From Oncomelania hupensis (taxonomy: Eukaryota > Mollusca > Gastropoda > Littorinimorpha > Pomatiopsidae), in the NCBI GenBank assembly GCA_036898135.1, contig CM072527.1:34370560-34434559 (forward strand): 64,000 bases of DNA, in the 5' to 3' direction. Position numbers and translations under genes: made by a program. Below, one piece after another: positions 44,601 to 56,881 of this stretch (position 1 is the stretch's first letter; the number at the start of each line of letters is the position of its first letter). The notes under the pieces were generated by a model. It was not told the origin of the DNA. It saw nothing but the letters and a program-made list of their open reading frames with translations, and searched no databases.

Positions 44601-45444
44601 GGGAGGTACCCTTAAAGTTTTTACCGATGGGTCGGTTAGGGAGGATGGCTCAGCGGGGTGTGGGTTTCATATCCCAGGGATAGGCGATTGGTCTTTCGGT
44701 GCCCCGCCTGGGTCCTCATCCATGACTGTCGAGCTTCTCGCAATACGTCAATCTCTGTTTGCCCTGGCTAGAGCCGATCTACCTCCGGGGGTGGGTGTTA
44801 CCATTTTTTCTGATTCCCAGTCGGCGGAGAGTTCCTCGCGTGCGCGACCAGCGTTGGTCGCCGATACCTTGGCTCAGGCGTCCATGTTGCGGAAGGAGGG
44901 CATTGGTGTATCTGCCATGTGGGTTCCATCCCATGTAGGAATCGTGGGAAATGAAGCAGCGGATCGTGCCGCTTGTATTGGCTCTCGTGGTGAGGCGTAT
45001 ACTTCTATTCTGGTGCGACCGTCTGCCGAGGAGGTGGTGGGAAGGGTGAGGAGTCTATTGTGGGAGCGCTGGGTAGTCGAATATCGAGAATGGAGTGCTG
45101 GTCGTCACCACTATGTTTGCCCGCCGGACCATAGGCCTTTTCCGCTATGTTCCGATTTACCTACTAATCTCAAATACACTCTAATGAGACTGATGTCTGG
45201 CCATTGGAGGACCCGATGGACTGGGGCCCGTTGTGTGTGTGGTGAATCGCCGAGTTTCGGGCACTGCCTTTTTGAGTGCGGGCTGTTGGAGTCTTCCTTT
45301 GGGCTGGTGCGTGGGATGCTGCGAGCGAGTGAGTTGGAGCTAAGTATGGTGGGCTTCTGGGGTCTGGTGGAGAGAGAAGGGAGGAGCCTGTTGGTCCATG
45401 TCGCGCGCCTCATTGTGGATTCTGAAGTTTTTTCCTTATTGTAA
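41642..45444 (+). pseudogene. LINE ORF2: endonuclease, reverse transcriptase, RNase H; one frameshift
   Basis: About 1,267 codons in two frames. The apurinic-type endonuclease (about residues 30-240) shows VLQWNCRS, GDFNKRDGMW and FSDHLPI, but the usual Glu after LCLQ is Ser (LCLQSLNC). The reverse transcriptase (about 490-800) has SYRPIALTS, SSSQAGFRRRRS, FFDVAKAFDTVWH, SMGVPQGS and, in the second frame, YADDILVW at 43,711-43,734. RNase H (about 990-1,120) retains the four acidic positions in FTDGS, TVELLAI, FSDSQSA and GNEAADRA. A CVC...HCLFEC zinc motif follows near residue 1,200. The frame slips between 43,696 and 43,711, just before YADD; one missing or two extra bases explain it. An ATG at 41,621 is also in frame, but the ATGA overlap at 41,642 is the more usual arrangement. 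Confidence 0.9.
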
Positions 45445-46565
45445 ACTCCCTAGTGGTGGCTCACGGCGGCCATCTGTCGTTTATACTGCTCCTTGGTGGC
45501 CTGTCAGGTCTTGCCCTTTATAACAATTTCTGTTGTAGGACGCTCAGGGCAGGTTGCTCATGGCCATGGCTGCTGTGCTAACGCCTGATTCTTTATAACT
45601 TGCATTGTTGCATGACCTCGTTGTTGTAATATATGTTGTTGTTGGCATGGCTTTCGCTTGTGCAGTATGGCATGTATTGCTCCCCTGGCTTGCTTCATAA
45701 CATCTCTGTTGTCCTGCGGCTTGGTTAATATTTTTATGTTACCACTCCTCTAAGCATTAGATCTGGTTAGTTATGCTGGTTGGTTTTGTACCACTAATTG
45801 TTTATTGTTAGTTATAATTTTAACCCTAATACAGCTGGTGCATACCTGACTTTTTCAGCTTAAGGTCTGTATGGTTATGTTGGCCTTATATTTTTGTGTT
45901 TGCTGCCTGACTTTTAACATATTAATGGTTAAATTTACACCATAGCCGGAGTTTCTGGCCATTTGATCGTATATATGTGTGTGTATATGTTTATATATAT
46001 AGATTTTTTTTTTTTTTTTTTTTTTTGCGGTTGGGCCAAATGAGCACCCACCAACTCCTTTTATGCTTATAAGCGTGTTGGCTTTTATGACCATTACTTT
46101 TAGCAAACATGTTCGGCATGGTAGCCTTGACTGCATGCTGCTCTTTTATGGTATTATTATTGATACTGTTCGCGGTGCTCCTCGGGGAGAGGGTTTCCCC
46201 TCCCCGCCGATCGCCGCGAACTGGATGTGGCCGGGCCGTTTAGGCTCCTGCCAAGGACCCCTGCCACGCGTATAAGCGTTTTGGCCTCTTGGGGCTTTTA
46301 AAATTTTCTTTTATTTAATTATATGATCATAACTAGATTATGACCCAATCTTAATATTATTATTATTTTAATATGGAGGTATTTTGGGTTTACCCACATG
46401 CCTATCTTAACTTTATGCCTTATTAGCGTATTTTAATCTTAATGTCTTAATCTGTGTTGTATGGATGAGTGTTTGTATTGTGATTTTAATTTTTAATTAG
46501 CAATTTTAGTAACGTCCCATATATGCGAAAGTGTCCGGGGACAATAATCTAGTAAACGAACGAAC
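45445..46565 (+). other. LINE 3' untranslated region with hairpin and terminal stem-loop
   Basis: Contains a T18 run (46,009-46,026), a strong two-tier hairpin at 46,168-46,221 and, at the extreme end, the GTCCC/GGGAC stem-loop (46,514-46,542) with loop TATATGCGAAAGTGTC shared with the SINEs, followed by TAATCTAGTAAACGAACG. Confidence 0.8.
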
Positions 46566-46575
46566 GCAGGTCGCT

Positions 46576-46652
46576 ACAGTATAAGTCTCCTCTCTGAAAA
46601 TCCTTATCGGGAAGAGAGGGGACTATAAACTGATACACACACACACACACGC
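46576..46652 (+). mobile_element. short retroposon 3' end with (AC)n tail in the AGGTCGCT array
   Basis: About 77 bp between two AGGTCGCT junctions. CCTCTCT and AGAGAGG form a stem around a loop, followed by GGGGACTATAAACTGATAC and (AC)n. The post-stem sequence resembles the SINE tail (GTGACTATAATCTACAAAC), so it looks like a diverged member of the same tail family. Confidence 0.55.
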
Positions 46653-46660
46653 AGGTCGCT

Positions 46661-47175
46661 CTTAAATGTTACAGGAACTTTCTTTTATTACTTTTTACAT
46701 TTTAGGTCCTCGGATCATTTTTCTTATTCTCTTGTAATGTTATTTTAACTAGTGGCCCTGAAGGTTTTTATCTTTTAACCAGTTTTTAAAAATCAGCTAG
46801 CTCTGTTCTGTTTTTTGCCATTCGCATACAGACCTGGTCTGTTCTTATTTTTAAAATATTAGGCTAAATATCAGGATAGGTTAGGGTTCACCCCGTCACC
46901 TTGTCCAGTCAGCCACCACGCCTTTGCGACGGTCCTCTTCGCCTGTGGCCTGTTCAACTTGGTTGCTGTAGTTTCTACTCCCTTGCCGGGACCATCATTA
47001 CCATCAAGCCAACATCTAATTCAGCGACCTGTCCATAACGGTCCATTCAACTCGTCACCTGTTCATAACGGTCATCATCTTTGCTACTACCCTCATCGGG
47101 AACCTTACATCTACGTGTCAACATTCAAGTCCCTTATGTGCGAAAGTGTCTAGGGACGTTAATCTAATTAACGAA
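46661..47175 (+). mobile_element. LINE 3'-end fragment in the AGGTCGCT array
   Basis: Its last 45 bp (GTCCCTTATGTGCGAAAGTG, then TAGGGAC and TTAATCTAATTAACG) match the LINE 3' terminus with the stem-loop intact. The upstream 470 bp are unassigned and may be a related but different LINE 3' region. It is bounded by AGGTCGCT on both sides. Confidence 0.65.
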
Positions 47176-47183
47176 AGGTCGCT

Positions 47184-47241
47184 CTGTCCCTTATATGCGA
47201 AAGTGTCTAGGGACGTTAATCTAATTAACGAACGAACGAGC
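47184..47241 (+). mobile_element. 58-bp LINE 3'-end fragment in the AGGTCGCT array
   Basis: Consists of the stem-loop and tail only (GTCCC, TTATATGCGAAAGTGTC, GGGAC, TTAATCTAATTAACG and (AACG)n), between two AGGTCGCT octamers. It is the shortest member of the array. Confidence 0.7.
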
Positions 47242-47252
47242 AGGTCGCTCAT

Positions 47253-47460
47253 GGGGCCGGGTAGCTCAGTTGGTAAGAGCGTCTTGCTAGTAACCGAAAG
47301 GTCGCTGGTTCGAATCCCGGATTGGTCAACGTGTGATCATATTATTTTCCCCTTTACCAACAACTGGCCCGCTGGTGTCAGTATAAATCGGTCCAGTAGT
47401 CACCTATATGCGAAAGTGTCGTGTGACTATAATCTACAAACAACAACAACAACAACAGCA
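47253..47460 (+). mobile_element. tRNA-derived SINE sharing the LINE 3' tail, copy 2
   Basis: Identical by eye to 38,703-38,904 apart from one more CAA unit. AGGTCGCT lies at its left edge (47,242-47,249). Near identity of two copies 8.5 kb apart suggests recent activity. Confidence 0.9.
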
Positions 47461-47602
47461 GTTGGTTAGGGAATCTAGGAGATGCGTGTGATGACTGAGA
47501 GAGAGAGCGTATCTTTGGGAGGCAGTCCGACCGGTTGTTGAAGGTGAGTTAGATCATTTTATCAGAAGTCTGTCTTTGAAAGAATTCGGAATTCGGTTTC
47601 GG

Positions 47603-49961
<2,359 letters not shown>

Positions 49962-50663
49962 AATCTTTGAGAAGATTTTACTCCCCGATAATTGGCGGAA
50001 GAGGTCTGCTGCATTAGGCATCGGATCGGGATCGAAGACGGTGATCTTAACCTTCCTGTAGTCGATGCATACTCTGTTGCTCCCGTCCTTCTTCTTCACG
50101 ACCACGACAGGGGACGCGTAGGTGGAACTAGACTCCATGATAATGCCCATCTTCAGCATCTCATCGATGTCTTTCTTCAAGGATTCACGGGCCTTGAAAG
50201 GGATCGGGAAGGGTTTGGATCGAACGGGAATATATGTAGTGAGGTGGACTTCATGTTCGACCAAAGTCGTAGAGCCTAGGACATCGCTGAAGTTACGGGG
50301 AAACTCGCCCATAAGGTCCTTGAGCTCCATCTTTTGACCTTCCGTCAAGCTTGGTCCTAGCTTAACGTCATCGATGCATCCTTTGCTGTGGAAGTCTCCC
50401 AGTTCCAACAGTTCCTCGCTGTCAAAGCTGTCGTCGATCTCAGCTGCTGTTGCTGCATGTACAGTCTCTGATGGCCTTTCCACGTACAGCTTAAGGAGGT
50501 TGGCGTGGTATATCTTGGAATGCTGGCCGACCTTTACCTTGTAGTCGTTGATCCCCACCACGGTCTCCACTTCGTACGGGCCTTTCCACTGCATCAGCAA
50601 CTTATTGTGATCGGTAGGTAGCAGCACCAGCATTTTGTTGCCAGGTTTGAACTTCCTGTTCAC
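49962..50663 (-). pseudogene. Gmr1-like integrase C-terminus fused in frame to reverse transcriptase (copy B)
   Basis: One minus-strand frame of 243 codons runs from the integrase C-terminal domain (KFKPGNKMLVLLP, KIYHANLLKLYVER) through an acidic linker (EIDDSFDSEELLEL) into the reverse transcriptase entry (TEGQKMELKDLMG, PVRSKPFPIP, CIDYRKV). The GPSLTEG junction is open here, while copy A has a TGA. It is cut off after LFRQLSGSKIFSKI by the duplication junction. Confidence 0.82.
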
Positions 50664-50809
50664 AGCCCTACGATCGTAGTAGTGCTTTTCACAGTCTTGA
50701 AACTTCTTCAGTTTTCTCTGGCTATCTCGAGAGTCTGCTCCAGCTTTTCCCGTAGCTCAAACACGTACTGGTAGCTGTTCTTCACCTTTGGGTTGTCTAC
50801 TTCCTTTGT

Positions 50810-51421
50810 CTACAGTTCTTTCAGGATGTGCATCGGCCCTCGGATGGTTCTTCCGTACAGCAGCTCGAACGGAGAAAAGCCGGTGGACTCCTTCGGCACT
50901 TCTCTGTATGCGAACAGTAAGGCGTTGATGTAGGGATGCCATTGTCTGGGCTGCTCGCTGCATAGTTTCTTCAGGGTAGACTTCAGCGTAGCATTGAACT
51001 TTTCGACCAGCCCGTTGCACTTTGGATGGTAGGGTGTCGAAGTCAAATGCCGGATGCTCAGCAGTCTGTTGACCTCCTTCATGCAGTCAGAGACGAACTG
51101 CGTCCCGAGGTCTGTCAGGATCTCTTCAGGCTCTCCGAGTCTGCTGAACATGTCCACCAGTGCCTCTGCTACAGTCTCCGTGTCAATCTTCTTCAGAGGC
51201 ACTGCTTCTGGGTACCGAGTCGCATAGTCCACTAAGGTCAGTACCCACCGATGACCTTCTTCACTCGGAGATCTTATTTCGCCGATTAAGTCTAAGGCCA
51301 CCCTCTTGAAAGGTCGGTCGATCAGAGGCATACTCTGCATAGGCACTTTAGGGACCCTTCCTCGGGGTATGGTCTTCTGGCAAATGTCACATGATCGGCA
51401 GAAAACGGCTGACATCAGCAT
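50810..51421 (-). pseudogene. Gmr1-like integrase core (copy B)
   Basis: 203 codons with a CDICQK zinc remnant, VALDLIGEI, LTDLGTQFVSD and YHPKCNGLVEKFN. It ends at the same TAG as copy A. Between 50,810 and 50,663 a frameshift separates it from the C-terminal domain, also as in copy A. Confidence 0.82.
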
Positions 51422-51685
51422 GAAATCCTAGCTTGCTCCGCTAGTTTCGGCCTTGCACTGCCAGACAACCACCACCACCCTTTTCCGAAGAAAAGCTTGC
51501 AGCTCGGGGTAGCTTTGATAGTGTTCTGAGACCAGATGCCCCCCCCCCCCCTCTTCCTTCCTCGCGCCTCTCGGATAACTCTAGGTAACTAAAAACTAAA
51601 CAAATAGACAAGTTACCTCCCATTTCCGAAAACGGTCTGAAATGGGTCATTTTTTAGAGGCACGGTTTGACGTCATATTTGGAAA

Positions 51686-51686
<1 letters not shown>

Positions 51687-51716
<30 letters not shown>

Positions 51717-51818
51717 AAGAAGAGGAGGAGGAGGAGGAGGAGGAGGAGGATGATTGAGGATGAGGATTGAGGATGAGGATTGAGGATGAGGATGAGGATG
51801 AGGATGAGGATGAGGATG

Positions 51819-51858
<40 letters not shown>

Positions 51859-51880
51859 CGATGGTATTTATATAGCGCTT
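51687..51880 (-). repeat. (AAG)n(AGG)n(GATGAG)n(GAT)n tract attached to an L2-type tail
   Basis: Occupies the place of the (AAT)n(GAT)n tract at 6,360. The adjoining GGTATTTATATAGCGCTT tail is the same in both. Confidence 0.85.
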
Positions 51881-51991
51881 TTTCCTAATGATAGATCAGT
51901 TCACAGCATACAATCGACGTTATGCTTTTTAACAACTTTTTTATTTGATGTGTTGCGGTACGTGGTGTTCACAATGTAATCGGCTTGTCAG

Positions 51992-52115
51992 GCCACAGAC
52001 CAAGATCGAAGTGAGAAAATTCGAAGGTTGATTGAGATCTGTGGAAGCGAAGCACGTACGCCCGAGCACACCGCGGGTACCAAGCCGTTGACAGTCATCT
52101 TCATTGGAAAACCCG
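51992..52115 (+). CDS. GTPase gene B, exon with first half of the P-loop
   Basis: Acceptor CTTGTCAG, donor CCCG/GTACTA. Five replacement changes and one in-frame 3-nt insertion (EARTPE for EDTPE) separate it from gene A. Confidence 0.8.
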
Positions 52116-52659
52116 GTACTAATTGGCTGCTTGTATGCATTTTATCCAGTTTTGTACGGTTTGGTTGTGCATGATTATGGAATTAAGTTAAAGGAATTTG
52201 AGTAGTTCTTTGAGCTGAAACTAGATCTAACTCCAGTTGCTCAACTGGCTGCTTGATGCACTATTGTCCCAGGTAGATAGACGATGGTGATAACTATGAT
52301 GATAATGAATGGTTTTGGTGGTGGTGGTTGTGATAGTGATAGGCATGGTGATTCAGATTTTTATTTATTTATTTAATCACTTTTATAGCTGCTCAAGGCG
52401 CTCACGATACAGCATGTATTTTAAGCCGCCCGAGGCGCCCACGTGCCACTTTTGGGCGCATAGCCTGACGCCCAGACGACTGGGCACAGTCCCTGGCGAT
52501 CGGGGATGGGGAGAAGGGACCTAGTGCGTGCTGGGTGTATTTGTGTAGCCATGCGATGTAATGCGTGCACAGACTAGACCTCGGTTTATACTCTCTTTCA
52601 AAGGAGTAGGGGCGCAGTGTCTCAGGGTAATTTTATTATTATTATTATTCTTATTATTC

Positions 52660-52729
<70 letters not shown>

Positions 52730-52737
52730 CATTATTA

Positions 52738-52797
<60 letters not shown>

Positions 52798-52814
52798 TGT
52801 ATTATTATTATTAA

Positions 52815-52883
<69 letters not shown>

Positions 52884-53087
52884 CTTTTTTTAAAACTTTT
52901 TTTAAATTTAAATTTTTAAACCACTGCCTGTCCAGGCTGCAATGTTATTGCCTGAAATTCGAGTACACTGCGTATACCACTGAGCCAACTACGCTCATGA
53001 TGAAAATGCGGTAATTTGGTGAATTCATTCATTAGTTGTTGTTTTTTTTAATTTAATTATATTCACCACGGCGACGACGACGACGGC

Positions 53088-53148
<61 letters not shown>

Positions 53149-56100
53149 TTCAGGAGCGGGAAAATCGTCGTTGATCAATGGTGTGGCTGCAGCGCTGTCA
53201 GAGGACATATGGAGGGAGTATACGCTCACTTCGGAAAGGACGGACGGTAGCACCATAACCATGTCCATCAAAAAGTAATAATTGACAGGTTATCGAAGTT
53301 ACTTTCAAAATAAAAAAAAAATATTGCTAGCATTCAAAGATGTTTATTTGCATCCTAAAAGAAAAAAGAAACATCCACCCACTGCAAACACCCTGTTACA
53401 TTCGTTGTTGTTTTTTTTATCAGTAGTTGATTCAGCCCCGATGCTTGAATCCTGATAGGTGTAACTCAGATTCGTTTATCCACGCAACCTGTTCACTCAG
53501 CAACAAGACAGGAGTCGTCGTATGAAGTTTTCCAACTTTATTCAGCGAACATCAACAACTGCATACAATCGCTTTTTCCACTTTTTTTTTACAACTTTCA
53601 ACTTTTCAACACACTTTTTTTTTAAACAGTGCGGCATTGTTTAGTCAACCTATATATAATTATAGTCTCTCTGTACTCCAGAAAAAGTTAGAACACTCCA
53701 GCGTGACACACCGCAACCAATCAAAACAAACTTCGTCATCACTGTCTTACGTCATACAACATTCTTCATCATTAAAGAAGCTCTCAGCTTATAGTGGATC
53801 TATCTAGATTCTTCGATGATAGTAAACATGCAACTCTAGAGAATTCTCCAATAATATCGATTAACTAAAATTATCAACATTATGCCAAGCTTCTTATAAC
53901 AACACCGCAAAATTAAATCAAAGGTAAATAAACTCTATTATTCAATGCTTTGCAAAACAAAACGATCGGATCTATCGTGCGCGTTTCACACGAACTATCG
54001 TGCGCGTTTCAACGTAACACACACAATATCGCCAAGGTCGTGAAATACCCCATTACGCATAAAAACGTAATCAGAGGCTAAAAATAATGTGCACAACTTT
54101 AATGAGATCCGCAAACCAGTAACTCCAGGGCCGTTTTTTCATTTCAATTTTGAACAGCGAATCATTTCAAATGTACCGTTTTTAGGCTTCAGTGTTACCA
54201 TAAAAAAATACATTTACCTATTGATCATTTGCTTATGTTACACAAAGAAACATAAAATGTATGGGTTTCAACTCCCACCGAACCACCTTGCTTGACAAAA
54301 CAATATGCACTATTACCCACATACATAAAAATCGATCATGACAAATAGATTCCGTTTTCATAAATTACAGATACATTTATTTTATGTCGTTTTCCTTCGT
54401 TAAACATATTACTTTCCGACATTAGTGAAATTTTGCAAAGATATCAATATTTCATGGGATAGTTTACCAACAGTGGAAACCAAAGGGCCTATAATTTAAC
54501 AAGGCGATCAAGTCATATTAGAACGTCTTTTCAAGACCAACATCGCATTGACATTGTTTAGTCAACCTATAACTAGATTATAACTGAGTCTTACTTTGCA
54601 TATACTAAATTTGCTGCGTCATATTGGTTTAACGCCAAAACGCACTGATCAACAGTAGCTGTTTCGCGTAAAACGATCATTTTTAATGGCAACTAATGTG
54701 TGGCAGATACCAGAAGTGTTGCCACGGGGATATGCCGCGCTATCAAAAGGTCTACTTGCCCACCCTGATTGACTTGGCCGGATTGTCAGATGACGGAGAC
54801 GTCAAGATGGAGGAATTTCTGAGACTTCTTTTCTATGGTCACATACAGGTAAAGACTTATTATAAAGTTTAAAATGTGTTCTTATAATTGGAACTGACGA
54901 CTGAACACCCTAACGAAGAGATTTCTCCATATAAAATATTGACAATATCTGTTTGTCTTTTATTTGGATAGTGTAAGTGATTCTTATCTGAGGTAAAGAC
55001 TTGATATCGTTCAGCCATTCTTCGACAACCCAGATCAGATGTTTACATGATAGTTTCTCAGAAAAATGTGAAGACGTTAAAAAGGTGTTAAAAGGGTGGT
55101 GACACAAATTCAATGTTTCAAGGTAAAACGCAAATTTTCGGTTTAGTACAATTCTTTTGGAAGTGTAGGACACTGGCCAAAGTGGAAAACAACAGACATC
55201 GTACAAGTAATATTCGTGTAATTAAATCCAAGGGATGTGTGTAATAATCATTCATAGCTAGCACAATAATTACTTCTTGAAGAGAAATGTCGATGAAGAA
55301 CAGAGATTACATGACAGGTAGTTTTTGTAATGAGCCGGCTTCTCTATTGTCACTGAGTTGTAGGTATAATATATATTTAAAAAATTGATCAAATGAGTGA
55401 TAATATTCAGAGAAAGTAGGGCGGGTCCATGACATAATCCTATGGGACTCTGTAGTAGTGCATTTCAACTGGCTCTGACTTGCTGCTGGTGGAAGTAGTC
55501 TGGCCTCTGCCAATGAGGTACGAGGGAAACCAGAATGGAGCAGGACCGTGATTGTAGAAAGTAAAAGTAAGTTCGTTTTAGAATATTGTCAACAGCTGTG
55601 GAAAGGTCCAAGGAAGTGAGAACAAATGCATCCCCTTTATCTGTGCCACAACTTGAATGGTCTGGAGCACAAAAGTTTCAATGATTCATTGGTTTGGGCT
55701 GACTGCGAGTTGACCAGAGGTTGATGGAAGAGAGATGTGAATATTTACCTGGTACCAGGAATGTGTAATAGGAATACAGTAGGTACCACCTAGTTCTAAA
55801 CAGTGACGCGATTGACAGACTTTGTTGAATAATAATTACGTGGCAGGCATGTATTAGTCTATGACTATACAAGGGTTTAACTAAATCAGCACCAATAATA
55901 CATATTCAATGTTTAACCTGCAGGTTGGCGAGATGTTTGATGGAAGTGTACAAAAAATCGGTTCATTGCTTATATTTTAATGTTTATGCTGTAGGACGAG
56001 ATGAATGTGAAGAAGGTGTATGACAACGTGCTCCGCTTTACAACATCTCAGATCCGACGTCAGTACAGAAAATGCTACCCTGATATGCGTGTGGATCGAG

Positions 56101-56196
56101 TGGTGTTTGTGGCTTCTGCCGCTGACGAACTGCCTGAAAACCTGATGGCCGCCGTCTACCGTGCTGCCAGACCTAGCAATGAGGGCGGCCAAAGAG
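51992..56196 (+). CDS. split P-loop GTPase gene B, first four supported exons
   Basis: Exons 51,992-52,115, 53,154-53,274, 54,707-54,848 and 55,995-56,196 match gene A exon for exon with the same phases and splice sites. The P-loop and the TLIDLAG region are identical to gene A. Differences concentrate in the lead before G1, between G1 and G3, and just after the FYGHIQ helix. A 3-nt length difference in the first exon keeps the frame. The exons for G4 and the membrane tail would lie beyond the window. Open frames after this much divergence argue that gene B is, or was recently, functional. The role is as inferred for gene A. Confidence 0.83.
52634..52884. repeat. (ATT)n tract in GTPase B intron
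   Basis: Expanded counterpart of 7,267-7,430. Confidence 0.95.
53154..53274 (+). CDS. GTPase gene B, exon with second half of the P-loop
   Basis: GAGKSSLINGVAAALSE is unchanged; the rest has ten substitutions against gene A, all changing residues. Donor AAAAA/GTAATA. Confidence 0.82.
53394..54019 (-). mobile_element. solo LTR, Gmr1 type (copy B)
   Basis: Duplicate of 7,951-8,558 with a short insertion near 53,638 and longer homopolymers. TGTTAC and GTAACA ends are intact. Confidence 0.75.
54707..54848 (+). CDS. GTPase gene B, exon with G3 motif
   Basis: After YQKCCHGDM the exon is identical to gene A, including TLIDLAGLSDDGD. Four substitutions, all in the first eight codons and all replacing residues. 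Confidence 0.87.
55995..56196 (+). CDS. GTPase gene B, exon between G3 and G4
   Basis: Eight substitutions against gene A, seven of them replacements; six of the eight lie in the first 75 nt. VDRVVFVASAADELPEN is unchanged. Donor AAAGAG/GTTTGT. Confidence 0.85.
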
Positions 56197-56881
56197 GTTT
56201 GTGCACACACTCTGTCAAGAAATGTTTGTACCGTACTATCCTGAAGGAAAAATGGAGAAAAACAAAACAAAAACAACAACAAAGAAACAAGACTTCCGTG
56301 ATTCTGTGTCAGTAAACCTATAACGTTATTGCACGTACACACGCACGCACACACACACGTATAGAAACACAGATGCACGCAGAGAGGGTACTGTTTCTTA
56401 TTACCAACACGCCTACAACAACACACAAATCAATATCACGTAACAGCATCATCATTAGATAGGCACTAGTTACCGATTCAAGATTTAATCTCAGGACTCG
56501 CCCCTTTTTGGGGTGTGCAGGGTACCAAAACATAAGCGTAAAAATCATAATTCATGTTTATTAAACAATACAAAATACAATAACATTACTAACATTCCAA
56601 CTTTAACCTTAAAAACAATAACGTTTGACCAACATTGTTAATATTATTAACGCATGGTCTTAAAGGGACCTACTGTGACCACGCCTCCTCGACAGACTGT
56701 TAACATTCACAGTGAGTGTTGACCCACTTAAAAAGATAAGTTTACAATAACAAATAACTCTTTCGAAAGAACAGTTACGTTTTTTTAAAAAAGGAATAAA
56801 TTCCGTAGTTTTATATCTGTTAATAGCAACGGCTAGCCAACAAATTCTGGCGCTAAAAATAACATATATCACAGACTTTGC

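Larger units (their letters stand above)
38915..46565 (+). mobile_element. I/Nimbus-clade LINE, nearly complete
   Basis: A 7.65-kb element flanked on both sides by GCAGGTCGCT (38,905-38,914 and 46,566-46,575), presumably the target duplication. It has a 5' untranslated region of about 660 bp, ORF1 with three zinc knuckles, ORF2 with endonuclease, reverse transcriptase and RNase H, a 1.1-kb 3' region, a terminal stem-loop and an (AACG)n tail. RNase H after the reverse transcriptase and the ORF1 knuckle pattern put it in the I group; the closest named relative I can suggest is Nimbus of snails. A frameshift before YADD and loss of an endonuclease Glu mean this copy is probably inactive. Confidence 0.9.
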
